Below are positions 32,799-38,754 of a stretch of 38,754 bases of DNA, in pieces. Origin of the DNA: JBCBAP01 sp038532435 (GTDB lineage Bacteria; Pseudomonadota; Alphaproteobacteria; Rhodobacterales; Rhodobacteraceae); contig JBCBAP010000032.1 of NCBI GenBank assembly GCA_038532435.1, positions 1 through 38,754 of the forward strand. Reading direction: 5' to 3'. Under the pieces are notes generated by a model. It had not been told where the DNA came from. It searched no databases and saw nothing but the letters and a program-made list of their open reading frames with translations. Each line of letters starts with the position of its first letter. Position 1 is the stretch's first letter. The position numbers and the translations under genes are program-made.

Positions 32799-33833
32799 CT
32801 ACTGCCCCTCAACCGGAAGCATCGCATCCCCCCATGCTTCGAGGAACCGGCTGCGCTTCAACCGGTCCAGAAACACCAGCAGCCCCGGTCCGAGCGGGAT
32901 CGGCCGGAGTGCGGAGCCCGCTCCCCCACCGTCAACCGCCATCGGCGGGAACGGATAGGCGGCGGCGGGTGTGTCCGTCCACGCAGTCTCGATCAGATGA
33001 TCGAGGAAAAGCGCGCCGAGGTCCGGCGCCTCCGCCGTCGCGGGTATCACCGCAGTGCGCAGCATGACCGTGGTGAAGTCCTCAGGCTCGATGATCTCGA
33101 TCTGCCCCTCCAGATCCTCCCGCGCGGCCGCGTAGCTTCCCAGCACATTGTAGGCCACCGCGATCCGTCCGCTTGCCACATCGTCGATCATGCTGCCGGA
33201 GCAGCAGTAGAGCCGGGCATCGAGGCTGCCCATCACCTCCGCCAGCCGCCAGTAGGTCTCCGACATGCGCGCGTCCTGGGTGGCGAAGAGGTAGCCGAGC
33301 CCGCTCAACCGCACGTCATAGGTCCCCACACGCCCGCGAAACCGGTCCGGATGCTCCCGCAGGAGCGCGATCAGGTCCTGCCTGCTGCGTGGCACCGGCA
33401 AACCGCCGAACGCCTGCGGCGAGATGACGATGGCCGCAGGCTCCTGGGTGAACGCGAAGACGTGGTCGCGCCACTTTCCCCAGTCCGGCACCCGCCCGGT
33501 GAGGGCGGAATTGTGGGGCCTCGTATGGCCATCGTTGGCAAGCTTCGTCTGCAGATCCATGGCGGAGGAGACGGCGAGGTCGAACGGCGCCCGTTCCTCG
33601 GCGAGGGCAGTCATGACCTCCGCGCTGCTGACCGTGGTGTAGGCGACCGCCACCCGCGGATACTCCGCCTGAAATGCGGTGATCAGCGGCGCGAAAAGGT
33701 CCGTGTCCGCGGTGGAGATCACCCGCAGCGTGCGCCGTGGATCGGCCACGTCGAATAGGGTCTCATCCTCGATCTCGAAGGCCGCGAGGGGCGCGGCGAG
33801 CAGGATCAGGATGGAAAGGACAGCGAAACGCAT
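32799..33833 (-). CDS. ABC-type solute-binding protein linked to tctDE
   Basis: A 344-residue secreted protein. The ATG at 33833 gives a good signal peptide (RFAVLSILILLAAPLAA); a TTG at 33860 is possible. The mature part has the iron(III)/spermidine-type binding-protein layout: LRVISTADTDLFAPLI at the start, then SSAEVMTALAEERAPFDLAVSSAMD, and LYCCSGSMIDDVASGRIAVAYNVLGSYA later. The CC pair is unusual in a periplasmic protein of this family. It overlaps the tctE stop by 28 bases. No ABC permease or ATPase gene is adjacent, so rather than a transporter part it may be an accessory ligand sensor for TctE, as seen with other periplasmic binding proteins that work with sensor kinases. Ligand unknown. 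Confidence 0.82.
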   Translation of the reverse strand: MRFAVLSILILLAAPLAAFEIEDETLFDVADPRRTLRVISTADTDLFAPLITAFQAEYPRVAVAYTTVSSAEVMTALAEERAPFDLAVSSAMDLQTKLANDGHTRPHNSALTGRVPDWGKWRDHVFAFTQEPAAIVISPQAFGGLPVPRSRQDLIALLREHPDRFRGRVGTYDVRLSGLGYLFATQDARMSETYWRLAEVMGSLDARLYCCSGSMIDDVASGRIAVAYNVLGSYAAAREDLEGQIEIIEPEDFTTVMLRTAVIPATAEAPDLGALFLDHLIETAWTDTPAAAYPFPPMAVDGGGAGSALRPIPLGPGLLVFLDRLKRSRFLEAWGDAMLPVEGQ

Positions 33834-35176
33834 GCGCCGGGACCCTCTGCGTTGTTGCAAAATGTAAGGCGGCCCCCGTGGGCCTCCACGACCTCCTTCG
33901 CGATCGTCAGACCGAGGCCGGAGCCGATGGTGCTCGCCACATTCGGCCCGCGCACGAACCGCTCCGTCAACGGGTCTCCGGGACCCTCCGGAAACCCACC
34001 CCCCTCGTCGGTCACCTTGAGCGTGGATCCGCCCGGTTCCTGTCGCACGACGAGGCGGACGCGGCTGTCCTCAGGCGAGTATTTGATCGCGTTGTCGAGG
34101 ATGTTGCGCACCGCGTTCTGGATCAGGATCGGATCCCCCTCGATGGGTGCGGAAGGTCCCTCCGCGAGGGTGAGGCGGATGTCCTTGAGTTCCGCCAGCG
34201 GGCGCAGCCGCTCCACCATCTCCCCCGCAAGGGCGCGCAGATCGAGGTGCGTCCGTTCCAGATGATCGGTCCTGAAGGTGACCATGGCGTGGTCGAGAAG
34301 CTGCCCCGCCGCGCGGGAGCTTTCGTCGATCGCCCGGATCATCTCCTTGAGGGAGGCCCGGTTCTCCGGCCGCTCCACCCGGCGGAGCGCCACCTCCGCC
34401 TGCGCCCGGACCGTGGCGAGGGGCGTCCGGACGCGGTGGGCGGCCTCCGCGATAAAATCCTCAGAGCGGGAGAGCGACGTGCGCAATCGCCCGATGAAGC
34501 TGTTCAGCGATCGGACGAGCGGCACCATCTCCGCAGGTACGGGGGAGGTCACCGGGCGCAGGTCCTGAGGTCCCCGGCGGGACACGGCGCCTGTCAGGTC
34601 CTCGAGCGGACGCATGCTCGACCGGGTGGTCAAAAGCGCAATGGCCACCGCGACCACGAAGAAGCCGATCCCGAGCAGCAGCGCGTTGCGGGAGATCCGG
34701 GCAAGCGTCTGGGCCTGCCCGTTTCGGGTCTGCGCCACGGTGACGGTGACCGAAACCGGCCGCCCCTGCACCGACAGCGTTCGGGAGGCGGAGACGATCC
34801 GCACGCTTTCCCCCTTGTAGTCCGCGGTCAGGAAGCCGCGCCCGCCAGGATCGGGGACGGGCAGGTCGTCGTATCCGGTCAGCACCCGGTCATCCGCCCC
34901 GATCCGGTAGAACACCCGGTCATCGCTCACCGTGCCAAGCATGGAGAGTGCGGCGTAGGGAATGTCCGCCGTGATGTCCCCGTCCCGCGCCGACACGGAC
35001 TCAAGGATCGCGCTGACCGAGGCGGTCAGGATGTTGTCCTGGCTCTCTTCGGCCACCTGACGGGCGAAGTTCTGCACCAGCAGGAAAAGCACTGCGGCGA
35101 GGACCGCGGCACTGCCCACAAGCTCAACGGTCAGGCGGCGGCGGATCGAGCCGCTGGCCTCCACCGCCTGTGTCAT
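33806..35176 (-). CDS. tctE: Sensor histidine kinase TctE-like
   Basis: A 456-residue membrane kinase. The N-terminus has one hydrophobic helix (LVGSAAVLAAVLFLLVQ), a periplasmic domain of about 130 residues resembling 2CSK_N, a second helix (NALLLGIGFFVVAVAIALLT) near residue 165, a HAMP-like stretch, then the kinase core. The phospho-acceptor is the His of FIAEAAHRVRTPLATVRAQ near residue 250; most relatives have HQLRTPL, here HRVRTPL. The N box is NAVRNILDNAIKYSP, and the G box GSGLGLTIAKEV. It overlaps tctD by four bases (ATGA) and the binding-protein gene by 28. Role: to sense a carboxylate or related substrate and phosphorylate TctD. Confidence 0.92.
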   Translation of the reverse strand: MTQAVEASGSIRRRLTVELVGSAAVLAAVLFLLVQNFARQVAEESQDNILTASVSAILESVSARDGDITADIPYAALSMLGTVSDDRVFYRIGADDRVLTGYDDLPVPDPGGRGFLTADYKGESVRIVSASRTLSVQGRPVSVTVTVAQTRNGQAQTLARISRNALLLGIGFFVVAVAIALLTTRSSMRPLEDLTGAVSRRGPQDLRPVTSPVPAEMVPLVRSLNSFIGRLRTSLSRSEDFIAEAAHRVRTPLATVRAQAEVALRRVERPENRASLKEMIRAIDESSRAAGQLLDHAMVTFRTDHLERTHLDLRALAGEMVERLRPLAELKDIRLTLAEGPSAPIEGDPILIQNAVRNILDNAIKYSPEDSRVRLVVRQEPGGSTLKVTDEGGGFPEGPGDPLTERFVRGPNVASTIGSGLGLTIAKEVVEAHGGRLTFCNNAEGPGACVSLSFPS

Positions 35177-35838
35177 GACACGGTGAGCCGGTAGCCCATG
35201 CCCCGCACGGTCGTGATGCTCACCCGGGTTCCGGCGATGTGCTTGCGCAGGCGGGCCACGTAGACCTCGATGGCGTTCTCCGACACGTCTTCGTCATAGG
35301 AGAAGAGCCGGTCGACGAGCTTGGACTTGGCGTAGATCCGGTTGGGGTTGGCGGCGAATATCTCCAGCAGGCGCAACTCCTTGTTGCGCAGGGCAACCTC
35401 GCGCCCGTCCACCTCCAGCGTGCCGGCGAGCGGGTCGACGGCCACGTCGCCGATTCGGATCGTGTTGCTGCCGGTGCCCGCCCGGCGGCGGAGAACCGCC
35501 CTGCAGCGGGCCTCCAGCTCCGAAAAGTCAAAGGGTTTGGTGATGTAGTCGTCCGCGCCCGCATCGAGCACGTCGACCCGGTCCGACACTTCCGAACGGG
35601 CGGTCAGCACGATCACCGGGGTTGCGTCGGCGCGGTCCCTCTGGGTCGCCAGAAACCCGCGCCCGTCCCCGTCGGGCAGCATAATGTCCAGCAAGATCAG
35701 ATCGTAATCGGTTGTGGAGACGAACTCATCCGCTGTCGTGAGGTCGCCCGCATGGTCGACCACGTGCCCGTCCAGGGTCAGCCGCGCGAGGATCGCCGCG
35801 GCGAGGCTTGCATTATCTTCGACCAGCAGGAACCGCAT
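35173..35838 (-). CDS. tctD: OmpR-family response regulator TctD-like
   Basis: A 221-residue regulator. A REC domain (MRFLLVEDNASLAAAI, phosphoacceptor Asp in YDLILLDIMLPDGDG near residue 51, TARSE, and Lys in YITKPFDF) is followed by a winged-helix DNA-binding domain (NKELRLLEIFAANPNRIYAKSKLVDRLF, then VYVARLRKHI). The ATG at 35838 is preferred with GGGAGG 12 bases upstream; an ATG at 35850 adds four residues with almost no spacing. It is the first gene of tctDE-binding protein, divergent from tctCBA, which it probably controls. Confidence 0.93.
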   Translation of the reverse strand: MRFLLVEDNASLAAAILARLTLDGHVVDHAGDLTTADEFVSTTDYDLILLDIMLPDGDGRGFLATQRDRADATPVIVLTARSEVSDRVDVLDAGADDYITKPFDFSELEARCRAVLRRRAGTGSNTIRIGDVAVDPLAGTLEVDGREVALRNKELRLLEIFAANPNRIYAKSKLVDRLFSYDEDVSENAIEVYVARLRKHIAGTRVSITTVRGMGYRLTVS

Positions 35839-35869
35839 CGGTTCGCGCATCCTCCCAACTCTCCGGCCG

Positions 35870-35936
35870 TGACAGGTCCGTGTCAGCTTGCCGTGTTCCC
35901 CTCCAGTCATGGGCGTCAAAGAACGCCCGTGTCAAA
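35870..35936. promoter_or_regulatory. Candidate TctD operator region
   Basis: The 114-bp gap between tctD and tctC contains an inverted repeat TGACA-GGTCCG-TGTCA (35870-35885), the octamer CCGTGTCA twice (35878-35885 and 35927-35934), and GTCAAA twice, 16 bases apart (35915-35920 and 35931-35936). A 9-bp hairpin (CATGGGCGT at 35908-35916 with ACGCCCGTG at 35923-35931, one wobble) overlaps the second group. Repeated half-sites in a shared divergent promoter are what a response regulator would bind. No -35/-10 assigned. Confidence 0.4.
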
Positions 35937-35952
35937 TGGGAGGACACCTGCA

Positions 35953-36936
35953 ATGACATTCAACTTGACCCGCCGGGTCATGGTGGCTGCGGCTGCCGCA
36001 ACCCTCGGTTTCGGCGCCCCTGCTCTCGCGGACGGCCACAGGGTTGTCGATTCGATCCACTTCCTGATCCCCGGCGGCGCCGGCGGCGGATGGGACGGCA
36101 CCGCGCGCGGCACTGGTGAGGCGCTGACGAACGCGGGCCTCGTGGGCTCCGCCAGCTTTGAGAACATGTCCGGTGGCGGCGGTGGCAAGGCCATCGGCTA
36201 TCTGATCGAAAACGCGGACAGCCAGCACGGCACGCTGATGGTCAACTCCACACCCATCGTGATCCGCTCCCTCACCGGCGTGTTCCCGCACAATTTCCGC
36301 GATCTCACGCTGGTTGCCGGGACGATCGGTGACTACGCGGCGATGGTCGTCGGCAAGGACAGCCCGATCAACTCCATGTCCGACCTGCTGGCGGCCTACA
36401 AAGCCGACCCGCGCGGCACGGCCATTGGCGGCGGTTCCGTCCCCGGCGGCATGGACCATCTGGTTGCCGCCATGGTGATGAAATCCGCTGGCGAGGACCC
36501 GACGGCAGTGAAATACATCCCCTACGACGCGGGCGGCAAGGCGATGGCCGCCCTCCTTTCCGGGGAGATTGCGGCCCTGTCCACCGGCTTCTCCGAAGCG
36601 GTGGATCTTGCCAACGCGGGCGAGGTCAAGATCATCGGTGTGACCGCCGATGAGCGTGTCGCCGCGGCGGCGGATGCGATGACCATGAAGGAGCAGGGCA
36701 TCGACACGACTTTCGTCAACTGGCGCGGGTTCTTCGCAGCCCCGGGCCTGCCCGCGGACAAGCTTGCGATGTATCAGGATGCCATTTCCAAGATGTACGA
36801 CACGCCCGAGTGGGAAGAGGTCCGCGCCCGCAACGGTTGGGTGAACATCCACAATTCCGGTGGAGATTTCGCGACCTTCCTCGAGGAGCAGGAAAAGGTC
36901 ATCGGCGATCTGATGAAAGAGCTCGGCTTCCTCTGA
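35953..36936 (+). CDS. tctC: TTT-family substrate-binding protein TctC
   Basis: A 327-residue periplasmic binding protein of the tripartite tricarboxylate transporter family. The ATG at 35953 follows GGGAGGA and begins a signal peptide with cleavage near ALADG. The mature protein starts with the family pattern IHFLIPGGAGGGWDGTARGTG, followed by VGSASFENMSGGGGGKAIGYL and later AIGGGSVPGGMDHL. A long upstream extension of the frame is a shadow of tctD. TctC captures the substrate, citrate or another carboxylate, and delivers it to TctAB. A hairpin follows its stop. Confidence 0.93.
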   Translation: MTFNLTRRVMVAAAAATLGFGAPALADGHRVVDSIHFLIPGGAGGGWDGTARGTGEALTNAGLVGSASFENMSGGGGGKAIGYLIENADSQHGTLMVNSTPIVIRSLTGVFPHNFRDLTLVAGTIGDYAAMVVGKDSPINSMSDLLAAYKADPRGTAIGGGSVPGGMDHLVAAMVMKSAGEDPTAVKYIPYDAGGKAMAALLSGEIAALSTGFSEAVDLANAGEVKIIGVTADERVAAAADAMTMKEQGIDTTFVNWRGFFAAPGLPADKLAMYQDAISKMYDTPEWEEVRARNGWVNIHNSGGDFATFLEEQEKVIGDLMKELGFL

Positions 36937-36947
36937 AGCCAGCCCAC

Positions 36948-36972
36948 CCCGGTCCGCCACGCGCGGGCCGGG
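36948..36972 (+). promoter_or_regulatory. Hairpin between tctC and tctB
   Basis: CCCGGTCCGC (36948-36957) pairs with GCGGGCCGGG (36963-36972), one G-T wobble, with a five-base loop CACGC. Placed after the binding-protein gene, it fits a structure that stabilises the tctC end of the message or partly stops transcription, making more binding protein than permease. Confidence 0.6.
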
Positions 36973-37023
36973 AACCCAAGCGGCCGGACACAGGCCGCAG
37001 GACATCATCCCGGGGAGGTCGCC

Positions 37024-37509
37024 ATGGCGCTGGATCGCTGGATCGCGCTGATCATCATGCTCATCTGTCTGGCCTACGGCTATGCGGCCTTCTTCACCAT
37101 GGATGCGGGTCTGCCACCCTTCATGCAGCGCAACCCGATCTGGCCGAGCACGTTTCCCAAGGTGCTGGCCGTCATGGGTGTGCTGACGTCTCTCATCATC
37201 GTTCTGGGGGTCGAGAAGGGAAGCACGGGCCCCAAGGCGGGCGACATCGATTATCGGCGTCTGGGGGATTACAAGATCGGGCAGGCCGCGCTTCTGCTCG
37301 GGCTCATGGTGGCCTACGCCCTGCTGCTGCGCCCCGCGGGGTTTCTGCTGTCCACTATCGGGTTTCTCGTGATCGGGGCGATGGTGCTGGGGGAGCGCAA
37401 GCTGCATATCCTCGTGCCCGTCGCGGCGCTTGCGGCTGGCGGCGTCTGGTATCTGGTTCAGGAGGTGCTCGGCATCTTCCTGCGGCCGTTTCCGTTCTTT
37501 CTGGGTTAG
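37024..37509 (+). CDS. tctB: TTT-family small permease subunit TctB
   Basis: A 161-residue membrane protein with four hydrophobic helices: WIALIIMLICLAYGYAAFFT, the VLAVMGVLTSLIIVLGV segment, AALLLGLMVAYALLLRPAGF-type segment, and the C-terminal VPVAALAAGGVWYLVQEVLG. The LPPFMQRNPIWPSTFPK stretch between helices 1 and 2 and the FLLSTIGFLVIGAMVLGERK segment fit TctB/DUF1468. It forms the small subunit of the permease with TctA. GGGGAGG precedes the ATG; tctA starts ten bases after the stop. Confidence 0.9.
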   Translation: MALDRWIALIIMLICLAYGYAAFFTMDAGLPPFMQRNPIWPSTFPKVLAVMGVLTSLIIVLGVEKGSTGPKAGDIDYRRLGDYKIGQAALLLGLMVAYALLLRPAGFLLSTIGFLVIGAMVLGERKLHILVPVAALAAGGVWYLVQEVLGIFLRPFPFFLG

Positions 37510-37518
37510 GAGCCTCAC

Positions 37519-38754
37519 ATGCTCGAAGGGATCATGATCGGCCTCTCGACGGCCTTCTCCCTCACCAACCTTCTGATGGTCATCGGCGGGTGCCTCATCG
37601 GGACCTTCATCGGGATGCTCCCCGGCCTCGGGCCGATGTCGATCATTGCGATCATGATTCCGGTGGCGATCTCCATCGGTGATCCGTCCGCAGCGCTGAT
37701 CCTGCTGGCGGGGGTCTACTATGGCGCGATCTTCGGTGGGTCGACTTCGTCCATCCTGATTAACGCGCCCGGCGTCGCGTCGACCGTTGCGACGAGCTTC
37801 GACGGGTATCCGCTTGCCCGTCAGGGCAAGGCGGGCAAAGCCCTGACCGTTGCCGCCATCGCCTCCTTCGCCGGGGGCACGATCGGCGCGATCCTTCTGA
37901 TGATCTTTGCACCTGTGCTGGCGAGCGTGGCGATCCTGTTCCACTCCGCGGAGTATTTCGCGCTGATGGTCGTGGGACTGTCCGCCATCGCGGCCTTCGC
38001 CGGATCCGGGCAGGTGGGCAAGGCGCTTCTGATGACGATCCTCGGTCTGATCATGGCGACCGTTGGGGAGGGCGCCCTCTTCAACCTGCCGCGGTTTACC
38101 ATGGGGGTGATGGACCTTCAGTCCGGCTTCGGCTTCATCACGCTTGCCATGGCGATGTTCGCGCTGCCCGAGGCGCTCTACCTCGTTTTGGATCCAAACC
38201 GGTCCAACACCGGCGATGCGGGCAGCGAGATCAAAGATCTGCGGATCACCCGGGACGAGGCGAAGGCGATCACGCCGGTGATCGGACGGCAGTCCGTGCA
38301 AGGGTTCCTGATCGGGGTGTTGCCCGGGGCGGGGGCGACCATCGCCTCGTTCCTCGGCTATGCTGTTGAGCGCAACATCGCCAAGGGGGCGGATCAGGAA
38401 CAGTTCGGCAAAGGGTCGGTGAAGGGGCTCGCGGCACCGGAGAGCGCGAACAACGCCGCCTGCACCGGGTCCTTCGTCCCGCTCCTGACGCTGGGCATTC
38501 CGGGCTCCGGCACGACGGCGATCCTGCTTGGCGCGCTCATCGCGCTCAACGTCTCCCCGGGTCCGCGGCTGATGGAGGACCAGCCGGAGATCTTCTGGGC
38601 GGTCATCATCTCGATGTACCTGGGCAACGTGATCCTGCTGATCCTGAACCTCCCGCTCATCCCCTATATCGCGAAGGTGCTGGCGGTGCCGCGGAACTTC
38701 CTGATCCCCTTCATCCTCTTCTTCACGCTGATGGGGGCCTATATCGGGCAGAAC
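37519..38754 (+). CDS. tctA: TTT-family large permease subunit TctA, 3' end missing
   Basis: The frame opens with ATG at 37519 and runs to the last base of the window without a stop (412 residues; the family has about 500). TctA is the main membrane channel of the tripartite transporter. Two inverted halves are visible with the matched glycine-rich loops: GTFIGMLPGLGPMS near residue 31 and GVLPGAGATIASF near residue 271. Also present are YYGAIFGGSTSSILINAPG near residue 73, PESANNAACTGSFVP near residue 310, and TLGIPGSGTTAILLGAL near residue 326. It is in an operon with tctC and tctB. Confidence 0.95.
   Translation, partial: MLEGIMIGLSTAFSLTNLLMVIGGCLIGTFIGMLPGLGPMSIIAIMIPVAISIGDPSAALILLAGVYYGAIFGGSTSSILINAPGVASTVATSFDGYPLARQGKAGKALTVAAIASFAGGTIGAILLMIFAPVLASVAILFHSAEYFALMVVGLSAIAAFAGSGQVGKALLMTILGLIMATVGEGALFNLPRFTMGVMDLQSGFGFITLAMAMFALPEALYLVLDPNRSNTGDAGSEIKDLRITRDEAKAITPVIGRQSVQGFLIGVLPGAGATIASFLGYAVERNIAKGADQEQFGKGSVKGLAAPESANNAACTGSFVPLLTLGIPGSGTTAILLGALIALNVSPGPRLMEDQPEIFWAVIISMYLGNVILLILNLPLIPYIAKVLAVPRNFLIPFILFFTLMGAYIGQN

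Noticed and set aside
29378..32827. A 1149-codon open frame on the minus strand opposite gabD, the TrpF-like gene and lacI
   Set aside because: It runs antisense through three well-recognised genes, and its translation is rich in Arg, His, Asp and Gly with no domain pattern. High G/C third positions remove stop codons on the opposite strand.
35932..38301. A 789-codon open frame antisense to tctCBA
   Set aside because: Shadow frame: translation dominated by Arg, His, Asp and Gln, no motifs, opposite genuine transporter genes.
1..38754. Search for tRNA, rRNA, CRISPR, IS elements, phage or defence genes
   Set aside because: No cloverleaf-like sequence, regularly spaced repeats, transposase or integrase, or recognised defence domain was seen. 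The only long direct repeat is the 330-bp duplication.

Overview
The window reads as high-GC chromosomal DNA from an alphaproteobacterium, most probably Rhodobacterales/Rhodobacteraceae. The lineage is inferred from family content: a NadQ-like NAD regulator, DUF2794, a DUF1674/SdhAF4-like protein, a DUF3035/BamF-like lipoprotein, TRAP and TTT binding-protein transporters, and an intergenic element near 13982-14020 of a kind I associate with this group. Coding density is very high. Thirty-seven coding regions are called; the first and last are cut by the window edges. I found no rRNA, tRNA, CRISPR, IS element or phage genes. The longest stretch without a gene is about 293 bp (16094-16386), and it contains likely RNA structure.

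Layout. 1-900: end of a NadQ-like regulator. 915-2366 (-): secreted beta-propeller/RTX protein. 2455-6251 (-): a compact pyrB / PH-like membrane protein / unknown membrane protein / dihydroorotase-like / plsY operon in which all four junctions are 4-nt stop-start overlaps. 6432-7457: lone TRAP DctP-type binding protein. 7566-13967: topA, an unknown 280-aa protein behind a hairpin that covers its ribosome-binding site, a DUF4149 membrane protein and rnr. 14042-16093: GNAT and VOC genes divergent from a WYL regulator, then DUF2794. 16387-18809: a gamma-glutamyltransferase homologue with a structured leader and a LysE exporter. 18813-28284 (-): a long envelope/housekeeping run transcribed htpX, rsmB-like, heparinase-like, purH, lspA, bamF-like, M16, M16. 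28381-29315: a DUF1674 gene convergent with a membrane protein gene containing an exact 330-bp in-frame tandem duplication. 29426-32776: gabD, a TrpF-like paralogue and a LacI regulator. 32799-38754: a tctDE two-component system followed by a solute-binding protein gene, divergent from tctCBA.

How the parts work together. The TctDE system and the divergent TctCBA transporter form a typical substrate-inducible uptake locus; the extra binding protein behind tctE has no ABC permease beside it and may act as a periplasmic sensor accessory. The pyr-plsY operon joins pyrimidine synthesis to phospholipid acylation, and its dihydroorotase homologue lacks the metal-binding and catalytic residues, suggesting a structural role with PyrB. 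The htpX-to-M16 run groups membrane quality control, lipoprotein processing and purine synthesis.

The strongest unusual signals are the exact 330-bp duplication (28614-29280), the degenerate dihydroorotase, the two unknown membrane proteins embedded in the pyr operon, the TrpF paralogue beside gabD, the two-component system with a captive binding protein, and RNA structures upstream of the ggt-like gene and the 280-aa gene. I saw no clear defence system or other entirely new multi-gene machine.
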